From the NCBI RefSeq assembly GCF_001442755.1, contig NZ_CP006367.1, positions 124,001 to 188,000 on the forward strand: a stretch of DNA of 64,000 nucleotides, written 5' to 3'. The notes beneath the pieces are model-generated. The model was not told the DNA's origin, did no database searches, and saw only the letters and a program-made list of their open reading frames with translations. Of the stretch, positions 27,258-35,253 are shown piece after piece. Both the position numbers and the translations under genes were made by a program. This DNA comes from Aureimonas sp. AU20. Its GTDB lineage: Bacteria; Pseudomonadota; Alphaproteobacteria; Rhizobiales; Rhizobiaceae. How positions within the stretch are numbered: the first letter of the stretch is position 1; the number at the start of each line of letters is the position of its first letter.

Positions 27258-28160
27258 ATGGCGCCCGCCCTGTCCCCATCGGGCCCCACGCCGTCTCTGG
27301 GGCCCGCCTCTTCGCCCCTGGGAAAGGCGAGCGACGATCCGGACCTGTCGCCGAAGGAGTTCGGCCGCATCGCCCGGATCATTCGCGACGAGGCCGGCAT
27401 CCATCTGGGAGACGCCAAGACCTCGCTGGTCTATTCGCGTCTGGTGAAGCGGCTTCGGGCGGTCGGCCTGCCGTCCTTCGCGAGCTATTGCGATCTCGTC
27501 AGCTCCGCGGCGGGCGCGGCGGAACTGCAGAAGATGGTGGAGGCGCTGACCACCAACTACACGTTCTTCCTGCGCGAGCCGCACCATTTCGAGCATCTGC
27601 GCCGCGAGGTTCTGCCCGGTCTTCTGGCCGAGGCGGCGCGCGGGCGTCGGGTGCGGATCTGGAGCGCGGGCTGCTCCATGGGACACGAGACCTATTCGAT
27701 CGCCCTGTCGATCCTCGCCGTGGCGCCCGATTGCGGCCGCCACGACGTCAAGATCCTGGCGACCGACATCGACCGCAACGTTCTGGCCACCGCGCGCGCC
27801 GGGCTCTACGACGAGGCGACGCTGGCGGTCCTCTCGCCGGCCGACCGCCAGCTCGGCTTTCTGCCCCCGAACGAGGACGGCCTCTTCCAGGTGCGCCCCG
27901 AGCTGCGCTCGCTCGTCACCTTCCGCGAGCTGAACCTTCTGGACGAATGGCCGATGAACGGGCAGTTCGACATCGTCTTCTTTCGCAACGTCGCGATCTA
28001 TTTCGACCAGCCGCTGCGCGAATCGCTCTGGTCGCGCATGGGCCAGCACATCCGGCCCGGCGGCTGGCTCTATGCCGGCCATTCCGAGCGCCTCACCGGC
28101 CCGGCGGCCAAGCTTTTCACCCACGAGGCCACCACGACCTATCGGAGACTTCCGGCATGA
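27258..28160 (+). CDS. cheR: Chemotaxis protein methyltransferase CheR (cluster 2)
   Basis: This is a 300-aa SAM-dependent receptor methyltransferase. The first about 30 residues are a Pro/Ser-rich leader; the helical CheR domain and the Rossmann domain follow (RIWSAGCSMGHETYSIAL, ILATDIDRNVLATARAG, DIVFFRNVAIYF). The motif equivalent to NETSFFRE reads NYTFFLRE. The ATG at 27258 is 2 bp after the cheW stop; the longer upstream frame antiparallels cheA/cheW and was rejected. The stop overlaps cheB (ATGA). Confidence 0.93.
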   Translation: MAPALSPSGPTPSLGPASSPLGKASDDPDLSPKEFGRIARIIRDEAGIHLGDAKTSLVYSRLVKRLRAVGLPSFASYCDLVSSAAGAAELQKMVEALTTNYTFFLREPHHFEHLRREVLPGLLAEAARGRRVRIWSAGCSMGHETYSIALSILAVAPDCGRHDVKILATDIDRNVLATARAGLYDEATLAVLSPADRQLGFLPPNEDGLFQVRPELRSLVTFRELNLLDEWPMNGQFDIVFFRNVAIYFDQPLRESLWSRMGQHIRPGGWLYAGHSERLTGPAAKLFTHEATTTYRRLPA

Positions 28161-29221
28161 TGCGGGCGGTTGGAACCGCGCCGGTCCGCGTGCTGGTGAT
28201 CGACGATTCGCCCACCATGCGCATGCTGATCCGAACCGCCCTGCGCGAGGAGGACGACATAGAGGTCGTCGGCGAGGCAGGCACGGCGGCGGAGGCACGC
28301 GAGGCGATCAAGGCGCTCGACCCCGACGTGGTGACGCTCGACGTCGAGATGCCGGGCATGCAGGGCATCGAGTTCCTGGAAAAGATCATGCGGCTGCGCC
28401 CCATGCCGGTGGTCATGGTGTCGAACCAGACCGGCCCCGGTACCGCGACGGCGATCGAGGCCCTGTCGATCGGCGCGTTCGACTGCCTGGCCAAGCCGCG
28501 CCGGGCAAAGGACGAGGCCTTCGCCCGGCTCGGCCACACGCTTCGCATGGCGGCGGCCTCCCGCCAGGGGCTGCAGGGCATCTCGGCGCGGCTCGCGCGC
28601 GCCCCGGCGGCGGCGCGCACCGCCCTGCCCCGAACCACGGCAAGCCTTGCCCCGGGCAAGAGCACGCCCGAAATCATCGCCATCGGCGCTTCCACCGGCG
28701 GCATCGAGGCCTTGACCGAGCTGTTTTCGGACTGGCCCGCCACCGCGCCGCCGACGCTCGTGGTGCAGCATCTTCCCGCCGGTTTCACGCGCGGCTTCGC
28801 TCAGCGGCTGGAGCGGCTTTCGCCCGCCACCGTGCGCGAGGCCGAGGACGGCATGACGCTGGAGCGCGGCCATATCTACATCGCGCCCGGCGGCAAGCGG
28901 CACCTGATGGCGCTGGGTGCCGTGCCGACCTGCTCCCTGGTGGAGGCGGCTCCCGTCAGCGGACATTGCCCGTCGGTTGACGTTCTCTTTCACTCCGTCG
29001 CCCGTCGTTTCGGAAATAGAAGCCTTGCCGTCGTTTTAACCGGCATGGGCAGCGACGGAGCCCAGGGTGCATTGGAGATTCGTAAAGCCGGAGGGAGGAC
29101 AATCGGTCAGAATGAGGAATCCTGCCTCGTCTACGGAATGCCGCGTGCGGCCTTCTCGCTCGGAGCCATCGACGAGGAGCATCCGCTCGAAACCATACAC
29201 CGCGCCGTCTTCGGCGCCTGA
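28157..29221 (+). CDS. cheB: Chemotaxis response regulator / methylesterase CheB (cluster 2)
   Basis: This is a 354-aa CheB. The receiver domain has D16, D17 and D62 (TLDVEMPGMQG); the methylesterase domain has IGASTGGIEAL (Ser), VVQHLPAGFTRGFA (His) and LTGMGSDGAQG (Asp). A Lys/Arg/Ala-rich linker joins the two. The ATG at 28157 overlaps the cheR stop by four bases. It completes the adaptation module of the plus-strand cluster. Confidence 0.95.
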   Translation: MMRAVGTAPVRVLVIDDSPTMRMLIRTALREEDDIEVVGEAGTAAEAREAIKALDPDVVTLDVEMPGMQGIEFLEKIMRLRPMPVVMVSNQTGPGTATAIEALSIGAFDCLAKPRRAKDEAFARLGHTLRMAAASRQGLQGISARLARAPAAARTALPRTTASLAPGKSTPEIIAIGASTGGIEALTELFSDWPATAPPTLVVQHLPAGFTRGFAQRLERLSPATVREAEDGMTLERGHIYIAPGGKRHLMALGAVPTCSLVEAAPVSGHCPSVDVLFHSVARRFGNRSLAVVLTGMGSDGAQGALEIRKAGGRTIGQNEESCLVYGMPRAAFSLGAIDEEHPLETIHRAVFGA

Positions 29222-29239
29222 CACGAAAGCCTGACGCCC

Positions 29240-29632
29240 ATGTCGCTCACCAAGCAGACGATCAAGATCCTGATCGTGGACGACCAGACCACCAGCCGTC
29301 TCTTGATGCGCGACGCGCTGCAACAGATCGGCTTCGCCAACATCCCCTTCGCCAAGGATGGCGAGGAGGCGTTGAAGATGATGATGTCGAGCCCGGCCCA
29401 TATCGTCGTGTCCGACTACAACATGCCCAAGCTCAACGGGCTTCAGCTCCTGCAGGCGATCCGCACCTATCCCGCGACCCGCATCACGCCCTTCATCCTC
29501 CTGACGGGCTCGGGCGACCGCGAAGTGCTGCAGCGCGCGATCAAGCTCGGCGTCAACAACTACCTGCCCAAGCCCGTGCAGCCGGCGGCGCTGCAGAAGG
29601 CCATCCAGGCGGTTACCGGCAACCTGCCCTGA
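29240..29632 (+). CDS. cheY: Chemotaxis response regulator CheY (cluster 2, second)
   Basis: This 130-aa receiver has D14, D15, D59 (VVSDYNMPKLNG) and K111 (YLPKPVQ). It differs clearly from the other two CheY proteins in the window. By position (after cheB, before cheD) it corresponds to CheY2 of Sinorhizobium-type clusters, which is the main motor-binding regulator there, with the first CheY acting as a phosphate sink. That role split is inferred from the gene order. Confidence 0.92.
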   Translation: MSLTKQTIKILIVDDQTTSRLLMRDALQQIGFANIPFAKDGEEALKMMMSSPAHIVVSDYNMPKLNGLQLLQAIRTYPATRITPFILLTGSGDREVLQRAIKLGVNNYLPKPVQPAALQKAIQAVTGNLP

Positions 29633-29633
29633 C

Positions 29634-30158
29634 ATGCCGAACAGCGAGAGCCGAATTCACGTTCCTCAGGGTGAGATCCGCGTCGCGACCAGCGCGAAGA
29701 CCTGCCTGACCACCGTGCTCGGCTCGTGCGTCACGGCCTGCATCTTCGATCCCCTCGCGCCGGCCGGTGGAATGAACCACTTCCTTCTGGCCGGCGACGG
29801 TGGGACCTGCAGCGGCGCGTCGGAGCGCTACGGCGTCTATCTCATGGAGCTTCTGGTGAACGGGCTCCTGGAGCGCGGTGCCCGGCGCGAGCGCCTGCTC
29901 GGCAAGCTCTTCGGTGGCGCCAGCACCGGCATGAGCCGGGGCGAGATTGGCGCCGACAACTGCGCCTTCGCCAAGCGCTTCTTGGCGATGGAAAACATCC
30001 CGCTCGTCAGCGCGAGCCTGGGCGGGACGAAAGTCCGACGCGTCGAGTTCTGGCCCGTCGGCGGGCGGGCCCGCCAGCGCTTTATCGACGTTCCCGATCC
30101 CGCTCCCCCGCCTGTCCCGGCCGAATCCTCGGTGCAGGGTGAGGTCGAGTTCTTCTGA
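29634..30158 (+). CDS. cheD: Chemoreceptor glutamine deamidase CheD
   Basis: CheD deamidates specific receptor glutamines. It is 174 aa with the catalytic Cys/His pair C32 and H49 (TVLGSCVTACIFDP, GGMNHFLL) and a conserved LFGGAST segment. The last 35 residues are Pro-rich and end QGEVEFF, an addition not needed for catalysis. Nearly the same tail, SGEVDFF, ends the next gene product. It starts one base after the cheY stop; 187 bp separate it from the next gene. Confidence 0.93.
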   Translation: MPNSESRIHVPQGEIRVATSAKTCLTTVLGSCVTACIFDPLAPAGGMNHFLLAGDGGTCSGASERYGVYLMELLVNGLLERGARRERLLGKLFGGASTGMSRGEIGADNCAFAKRFLAMENIPLVSASLGGTKVRRVEFWPVGGRARQRFIDVPDPAPPPVPAESSVQGEVEFF

Positions 30159-30345
30159 TTTCATGATCCATGGCGGTGTCGAACGGGCGCCGCCTCTCAG
30201 CCCTCGCATCCCAGCCTCAGGCCTTGCTGCACCGCACTTTGGCGTGCGACATGCCCGCTCCGATCCGCCGAGGGATTTCCGGCCGCGGCCGCTCCCCTTG
30301 CGCCTATCCTGAAAGACCGCCGAACGAGGCGGCAAGGAGAGTTTC

Positions 30346-30678
30346 ATGTCCCAGCCTTCCGCTGTTTCGCTGTCGCTCGTGCTCGAGCGGATCGGGCAGG
30401 AATTGTCGCGCCAAGCCGAAGCCGTGCGCTCGCTTCACACCCTTGTGGAGGCGGGCTCCGGGCCCTCGACCGAGGCGCTCGTCACCGCCCAGGCGATCGA
30501 TACGTCCTCCCAGCATCTGGGCGAGCTTTCCGGCCTGCTCCAATGCCTCTCCGGCTCGGCGGGTGATGCTTTCGCGCCGGCGTCCTGTTTCGAGCCCATG
30601 ACCCTCTCCGGTCTTCGCGCCCGCCTTTTGGGCGACGCCGAAGAGAATGCCGAATCAGGTGAGGTCGATTTCTTCTGA
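30346..30678 (+). CDS. cheT: CheT-like small chemotaxis protein with CheZ-type DxxxQ motif
   Basis: This 110-aa helical protein follows cheD, the place of cheT in Sinorhizobium-type operons. D52-T-S-S-Q56 lies in TAQAIDTSSQHLGEL, which lines up with the CheZ active-site helix (E. coli CheZ Asp143/Gln147, context QDLTGQ). It is too short to be a full CheZ. The last six residues are GEVDFF. AAGGAGAG lies 6 nt before the ATG. Published work on S. meliloti CheT, as I recall it, links it to CheR rather than to phosphatase activity, so the function is open. Confidence 0.68.
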   Translation: MSQPSAVSLSLVLERIGQELSRQAEAVRSLHTLVEAGSGPSTEALVTAQAIDTSSQHLGELSGLLQCLSGSAGDAFAPASCFEPMTLSGLRARLLGDAEENAESGEVDFF

Positions 30679-31359
30679 GGGCGCGTGCCGCCCAAGCCAC
30701 ATCGGACGTGTTTTCGAGGATAGATCGGGGATAAAAATCGATTCATTTGGGTGAACGCGCTTTCAAACCCCGATTTTTCGATCACGTTTTATGTCTAAGA
30801 TCACGTTTTGCTGCAGAGCACAACGCGCGTGAGAACTTGATGGGAGCAACTGCAAAAATCGGGCTCCGTTACGACCCTATGCTTTCGTAAGGTACCCTTG
30901 AGATACCCCGATCGGGTGAAGTTCTCATTTTCGCCATCCTCCTTAGAGACTTGTACACTTCGATTCATATCAGGCAGCCCGAGACGATCTATACTTATTA
31001 TCGCTTAAGGATACTCCCTTCGTCGGCCAACCGTTCAGCTCTCATCGTATTGCACTGCAAACCCATTTAAAGTTAATCATTGGTTACATTGCGGTCGAAA
31101 AATCATCCTCCAAAGCAAGCAGATCGACATTCGCTGATCGGATTGGGCGTCAGCAGTCACCATGATCTTCTTCCACGAATTCTTTCATCACAACTCGAAC
31201 GAGTAAGAACAGAGCGGATGATCCTTCGGTAGGTTACCTATAACGAAGGTTAACCAATTATTGCCAACGTAGGCCCAGGTTGCGTAGAGTTGCTTGCCGA
31301 TAGTGGTCTCCACGCCATAAAGCTCTCCACACACGAACCAACCGTTTCGAGGCATGGGC
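30679..31359. promoter_or_regulatory. Long A+T-rich gene-free region upstream of exoY
   Basis: These 681 bp have no convincing gene and are much richer in A+T than their surroundings. Near the left end are two direct copies of GATCACGTTTT (30780-30790 and 30799-30809, 19 bp apart) and several AAAAATCGGG-like words. Long A+T-rich leaders before exopolysaccharide genes are typical targets of MucR, whose gene is in this window. A 68-codon minus-strand frame (31188-31394) is noted but not accepted. Confidence 0.5.
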
Positions 31360-32034
31360 ATGGCAAAGTTCTCATCCCTGACTGATGTCAGCAAGGACGT
31401 ACCCGTGGCAGCCTACGTGCCGCTGGGCGGCCACGCGAAGCGCGGCCTGGACATCCTGGTCGCGGCCAGCGCGCTGGTCATTCTCAGCCCGCTGATGCTC
31501 TTCATCATGATGCTGATGAAGATCACCGATCCCGGTCCGATCTTCTTCGGCCACAAGCGCGTCGGTTTCGACGGCAAGCACTTCCATTGCTTCAAGTTCC
31601 GGTCGATGGCGACCAACTCGGCCGAACTCCTGCAAAAATTGCTGCAGAGCGATCCGGTCGCGAAGGCCGAATGGGAAGCCTCGCAGAAGCTGCGCAACGA
31701 TCCGCGCGTCACCCGCCTTGGCCGCATTCTCCGCGAGACCAGCCTCGACGAGCTTCCCCAGCTCATCAACGTGCTGCGCGGCGACATGAGCCTCGTCGGT
31801 CCGCGCCCGATCGTCGACGACGAGATCCCGCGCTATTCGCACCGCATCTCCGCCTACAAGCGCGTTCGCCCCGGCGTCACCGGCATGTGGCAGGTCAATG
31901 GTCGCTCGGACACGAGCTACGGCTCCCGCGTGAAGTTCGACAGCTACTATGTCCGCAACTGGTCGATCCTTCTCGACCTGCGCATTCTCTTCAAGACGAT
32001 CGGCGTCGTTCTCAAGCGCGACGGCAGCTGCTAA
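31360..32034 (+). CDS. exoY: Undecaprenyl-phosphate sugar transferase, ExoY-type
   Basis: This membrane glycosyltransferase starts exopolysaccharide subunits by moving a sugar-1-phosphate, galactose-1-P in rhizobial ExoY, onto undecaprenyl phosphate. It is 224 aa. An N-terminal hydrophobic segment (LDILVAASALVILSPLMLFIMMLM) is followed by the sugar-transferase domain (DPGPIFFGHKRVGFDG, FRSM, ETSLDELPQLINVLRGDMSLVGPRP, KPGVTGMWQVNGRS-like end). The ATG at 31360 has GAGG 7 nt upstream; an ATG at 31354 is too close to it. The long A+T-rich leader suggests control by MucR or a similar protein. Confidence 0.9.
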   Translation: MAKFSSLTDVSKDVPVAAYVPLGGHAKRGLDILVAASALVILSPLMLFIMMLMKITDPGPIFFGHKRVGFDGKHFHCFKFRSMATNSAELLQKLLQSDPVAKAEWEASQKLRNDPRVTRLGRILRETSLDELPQLINVLRGDMSLVGPRPIVDDEIPRYSHRISAYKRVRPGVTGMWQVNGRSDTSYGSRVKFDSYYVRNWSILLDLRILFKTIGVVLKRDGSC

Positions 32035-32048
32035 AGTCTGACCTCACG

Positions 32049-32067
32049 CCGCGCTCCGGCGCGGTTT
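32049..32067 (+). terminator. Hairpin after exoY
   Basis: CCGCGC (32049-32054), loop TCCG, GCGCGG (32059-32064) followed by TTT make a small GC stem with a short T run, 15 bp past the exoY stop. Confidence 0.5.
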
Positions 32068-32160
32068 CGAGACCCTGCGATACCGCCCATTGCCCTTGGC
32101 GCCTTGGGCAGCACACGTTAAGAGCCGGGCCGTCCGATCAAAGGAATGTCCGGCATCGTC

Positions 32161-32961
32161 ATGTCTGAACGCCTCGATCTTATCGTTTCCGCGGCTTTGC
32201 GGGCCGGAGCCGCCATCATGGCGGTCTACGAGCGCGGGGCCTCTGTGGAAACCAAGCCGGACGGAAGCCCCGTCACCGAGGCGGATCGCATGGCCGAGGC
32301 GATTCTTCTGGACGCGCTCGGCCGCCATTTCCCCGACATACCTGTGGTCGCCGAAGAGGAAGCCGCCGAGGGCCGCGTTCCCGCCATCGGCTCCCGCTTC
32401 TTCCTGGTCGATCCGCTGGACGGAACGCGCGAGTTCATCGGCCGCAACGGCGAGTTCACCGTTAATATCGGGCTGGTGGAGGACGGAACGCCGACGCTCG
32501 GCGTCATCTACGCCCCCTGCCTCGGCCGCGTCTTTGCCGGGGAGGGCGAGAGCGCGTGGCAGGGAGAGGTCGAAGAGGGAGAGGTCGTCTCGCGCCGCGC
32601 CATGAGCGTGCGCCCGGCGCCGCATCCGCCGGTGGCCGTCGCCAGCCGCTCGCATTGCTCGACCGAGACCACGGATTGGCTGGATCGCCATGCGATCTGC
32701 GATGTCGCCTCGCGCGGGTCGTCCCTGAAATTCTGCCTCTTGGCGTCGGGCGAAGCCGATCTTTATCCCCGCTTCGGCCGCACCATGGAGTGGGACACGG
32801 CAGCGGGGCAGGCGATTCTGCAAAGCGCCGGCGGACGCGTCATCACGCCCGACGGGCTGCCCCTGCGCTATGGCAAGCGAGGCATTTGCCGGGACACCGA
32901 CTTCGAGAACGGTGCCTTTCTGGCGATCGGCGACCCCGGCTTACACAGAACCCTCGGGTAA
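32161..32961 (+). CDS. cysQ: 3'(2'),5'-bisphosphate nucleotidase CysQ
   Basis: CysQ is a Mg-dependent phosphatase of the inositol monophosphatase fold that clears PAP from sulfate activation. It is 266 aa from MSERLDLIVSAALRAG. Metal-site motifs are VAEEEAAEG and VDPLDGTREFIGRNGEFTVNIGL, and the C-terminal motif is MEWDTAAGQAIL. The ATG at 32161 fits family N-termini better than 32146, which has AAAGGA almost touching it; neither has ideal ribosome-site spacing. It is convergent with a small membrane-protein gene. Confidence 0.88.
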   Translation: MSERLDLIVSAALRAGAAIMAVYERGASVETKPDGSPVTEADRMAEAILLDALGRHFPDIPVVAEEEAAEGRVPAIGSRFFLVDPLDGTREFIGRNGEFTVNIGLVEDGTPTLGVIYAPCLGRVFAGEGESAWQGEVEEGEVVSRRAMSVRPAPHPPVAVASRSHCSTETTDWLDRHAICDVASRGSSLKFCLLASGEADLYPRFGRTMEWDTAAGQAILQSAGGRVITPDGLPLRYGKRGICRDTDFENGAFLAIGDPGLHRTLG

Positions 32962-32968
32962 GGCGCGA

Positions 32969-33130
32969 TCAACGCAGAACCAGAACGGCGAGCCCGACCC
33001 AGAAGCCGGACGAGATCGCCAGACCGAGGAGGATGCCCTTCGCCGGCTTCAGCCGCTCGTGCGCGTCGCTTGCCCGACTGTTCGAAGCGCCAACCAGACC
33101 GGGCGCGAAACCTGCCGTCAAATGGGACAT
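32969..33130 (-). CDS. Small membrane protein, 53 aa, unknown function
   Basis: This short gene encodes MSHLTAGFAPGLVGASNSR..., a polar, basic N-terminal half and one C-terminal membrane helix (GILLGLAISSGFWVGLAVLVLR). The ATG at 33130 has GAGG 7 nt upstream. The stop is 7 bp from the cysQ stop on the other strand. I do not recognise a family. A longer start at 33169 lacks a ribosome site. Confidence 0.5.
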   Translation of the reverse strand: MSHLTAGFAPGLVGASNSRASDAHERLKPAKGILLGLAISSGFWVGLAVLVLR

Positions 33131-33440
33131 CTCGAAACCTCGCCTTGCTGCGCTCGCCGACGACGGCACCCCTTAAGGAGCCGAGCCGACACGTGCCTGT
33201 TTTGAGAGACTAAGCCCCAGGGCTGAACGGATACTTGCGTCGATCCGTCAAATTGCGTCCATCTTCCGGCGAGCAAGCCGCGCGCATCGGCTTCGACGGA
33301 ACACAGTAAATAAAGAATAAAGTTTCGCCTTCGCGTTGATTGCGGGTGAGAAGCGCAGCGCGTAAAAGAGCACGAGTTCCATGCTGCATCTGCGAAGAAG
33401 CAGTTCGGCGATCATGACTTAGCCAAGGATGGATTGTGCC
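33131..33440. promoter_or_regulatory. Leader region of ugd
   Basis: This stretch of about 310 bp lies between the small membrane-protein gene and ugd. It holds an A+T-rich tract (33300-33330, GTAAATAAAGAATAAAG) about 110 bp before the ugd start, suitable for a promoter or a MucR/H-NS-like binding site. No gene is seen. Confidence 0.4.
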
Positions 33441-34811
33441 ATGCACGACATGCCGCTCCCCGAACGCTCCGCCCTGAAACTCGCCGTGATCGGCACGGGT
33501 TATGTCGGTCTCGTTTCCGGCGCCTGCCTGGCCGAGGCCGGCCACTATGTCATCTGCGTCGATCAGGTTCCGGCCAAGATCGAGAAGCTGCGCGCCGGCC
33601 TCATTCCCATCTACGAGCCGGGGCTGGACGAGGTCGTCCACCGCAACGCGGCGGCCGGTCGCCTCGGATTCACCACCGACATCGCGGAAGCCGTATCGGG
33701 CGCCGACATCGTCATGATCGCGGTCGGCACGCCGACCCGCAAGCTCGACGGCAATGCCGACCTTCAATATGTCTTCGCCGCCAGCCGCGACATCGCCCGC
33801 GCGCTGACCCACCCGGCCGTGATCGTGACGAAGTCCACCGTGCCGGCCGGCACGGGCATGGAGATCAAGCGGATCATCGCGCGCGAAAATCCGACGCTGG
33901 ATTTCGACATCGCCTCGAACCCGGAATTCCTGCGCGAGGGCAACGCGCTGTCCGACTTCATGAAGCCCGACCGCATCGTGGTCGGCACGGAAACGGAGCG
34001 CGCCCGCGCCGTGATGGAGGCGCTCTACCGGCCCTTCACCGCCCAGGGCTTCGAGCTGATCTCGACCGACATCGTCTCGGCCGAGCTTATCAAATATGCC
34101 GCCAACACGTTTCTGGCGACGAAGGTCTCCTTCATCAACGAGATGGCCGACATCTGCGAGAAGGTCGGTGGCAATATTTCCGACATCTCGCGCGGCATGG
34201 GCTCGGACAAGCGCATCGGTCGCGCCTTCCTGCAGCCCGGCCCCGGCTATGGCGGCTCCTGCTTCCCGAAGGATACGCTCGCCATGGTCCATATCGGCGA
34301 GAAGGCGCTGAGCCCGGCGACCATCGTGGAGGCCGTGATCGCGGTGAACCGCGCCCGCCCGCATCGCATGGTGGCCAAGGTCGTGGCGGCCGCCGGCGGC
34401 GACGTGCGCGGCAAGACGGTCGCCCTGCTTGGTCTCACCTTCAAGCCCGAGACCGACGACGTGCGCGACAGCGTGGCCGTTCTGGTGGCCGAACAGCTCG
34501 CCGGCCAGGGCGCGCTGGTGCGCGCCTACGATCCGCAGGGCATGGACCATGCGCGCGAGCTTCTGGGCGAGGCGGTGGACTATGCGCCGAGCATGGACGC
34601 CGCGTTGGACCGGGCCGATCTCTGCGTGCTCGCCACCGAATGGCGCGAGTTCGCCGAGCGCCCGCTGGCCGACTACAAGCGCCTCCTGCGCACACCCATG
34701 ATCGTCGATTTCCGAAATGTCTTCGTGCCGGCCGAAGTGGCGAAGGCGGGGCTCGGCTATCTCTCGATCGGCCGGGCCGGCGTGCCCGCGCCCGAGCTTC
34801 TGCCGGCCTGA
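33441..34811 (+). CDS. ugd: UDP-glucose 6-dehydrogenase
   Basis: Ugd oxidises UDP-glucose twice to UDP-glucuronate, a precursor for acidic exopolysaccharide and LPS sugars. It is 456 aa from MHDMPLPERSALKL. The N-terminal NAD site is VIGTGYVGLVSGACLAE, the catalytic cysteine is C274 (YGGSCFPKDT), and the C-terminal UDP-binding domain has LTFKPETDDVRDS. The ATG at 33441 has AAGGA and GGA at usable distances; an in-frame ATG at 33429 overlaps that ribosome site. It is functionally linked to exoY nearby but not co-transcribed. Confidence 0.92.
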   Translation: MHDMPLPERSALKLAVIGTGYVGLVSGACLAEAGHYVICVDQVPAKIEKLRAGLIPIYEPGLDEVVHRNAAAGRLGFTTDIAEAVSGADIVMIAVGTPTRKLDGNADLQYVFAASRDIARALTHPAVIVTKSTVPAGTGMEIKRIIARENPTLDFDIASNPEFLREGNALSDFMKPDRIVVGTETERARAVMEALYRPFTAQGFELISTDIVSAELIKYAANTFLATKVSFINEMADICEKVGGNISDISRGMGSDKRIGRAFLQPGPGYGGSCFPKDTLAMVHIGEKALSPATIVEAVIAVNRARPHRMVAKVVAAAGGDVRGKTVALLGLTFKPETDDVRDSVAVLVAEQLAGQGALVRAYDPQGMDHARELLGEAVDYAPSMDAALDRADLCVLATEWREFAERPLADYKRLLRTPMIVDFRNVFVPAEVAKAGLGYLSIGRAGVPAPELLPA

Positions 34812-34814
34812 GAC

Positions 34815-34974
34815 CTCGGGACGAGACGGGCGGCGGATAGGCGAGGGATTTTGGCCTGTTCGCGGAGAGCAAGGCTTGAGGGATGCCGGTGGCTTCGCTC
34901 AAGCAGGGGCGACGACGGGGCGGGACAAAGGGCTCAAGGCGTCCAATCCCGACAGGTTTCGTTCCAAGTCCCAA
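34815..34974 (-). repeat. MITE-like intergenic element, copy E (diverged)
   Basis: This region, just after the ugd stop, carries the family core in reverse: CGAGGGATTTT (34842-34852) followed by CGCGGAGAGC, matching AAAATCCCTCG and CGCGAACG of copy A. The ends are weak inverted repeats, CTCGGGACGAGAC on the left and CTTGGGACTTGGAAC read in reverse on the right. Boundaries are approximate. Confidence 0.5.
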
Positions 34975-34975
34975 G

Positions 34976-35231
34976 AGACTGCTTACGACCCGGTCGGGTC
35001 CGGCAGTTTGGCGACGTTCCGCCGCCGTCCAAAGGCGAGCCGTTTCACACGGGCAGAGGTTCGTCTGTCCCTATGGGCACTGGGACTGTTGCTCGTCTTC
35101 GCCGATACGTTCTCGCATCCCGAGCGTTTGGCGGCTCGCGAACGACGAGGCATCACGCGGCACCGCTCCGCCGTCGAACGGCACGCCTAGGGCCGCCCCC
35201 CCCCTTGGGCGCTTCGGTTGACAAAGCACAA
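34976..35231 (+). repeat. MITE-like intergenic element, copy C (degenerate)
   Basis: This starts with AGACTGCTTACGACCCGG followed by GTCGGGTCCGG, matching the left end of copy A, and contains GCGTTTGGCGGCTCGCGAAC (35125-35144), matching the copy A core. A possible right end is GGTTGACAAAGCA near 35217-35229. It is longer and more degraded than A or B and abuts copy E, as B abuts D. Confidence 0.5.
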
Positions 35232-35253
35232 CGAGGCCGGCATCACTTGGCTC

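Noticed and set aside
22948..27279. Very long minus-strand open frame (1443 codons) opposite the plus-strand che operon
   Set aside because: It is a mirror of GC-rich codon use in the real che genes. The sequence has no recognisable domain and the opposite strand holds clear CheA, CheW and MCP homologues.
31188..31394. Minus-strand frame of 68 codons with aromatic-rich, protein-like sequence upstream of exoY
   Set aside because: It overlaps the exoY start region, has no ribosome site before any of its ATGs, and I recognise no family. A tblastn search for conservation would decide; kept as gene-free sequence for now.
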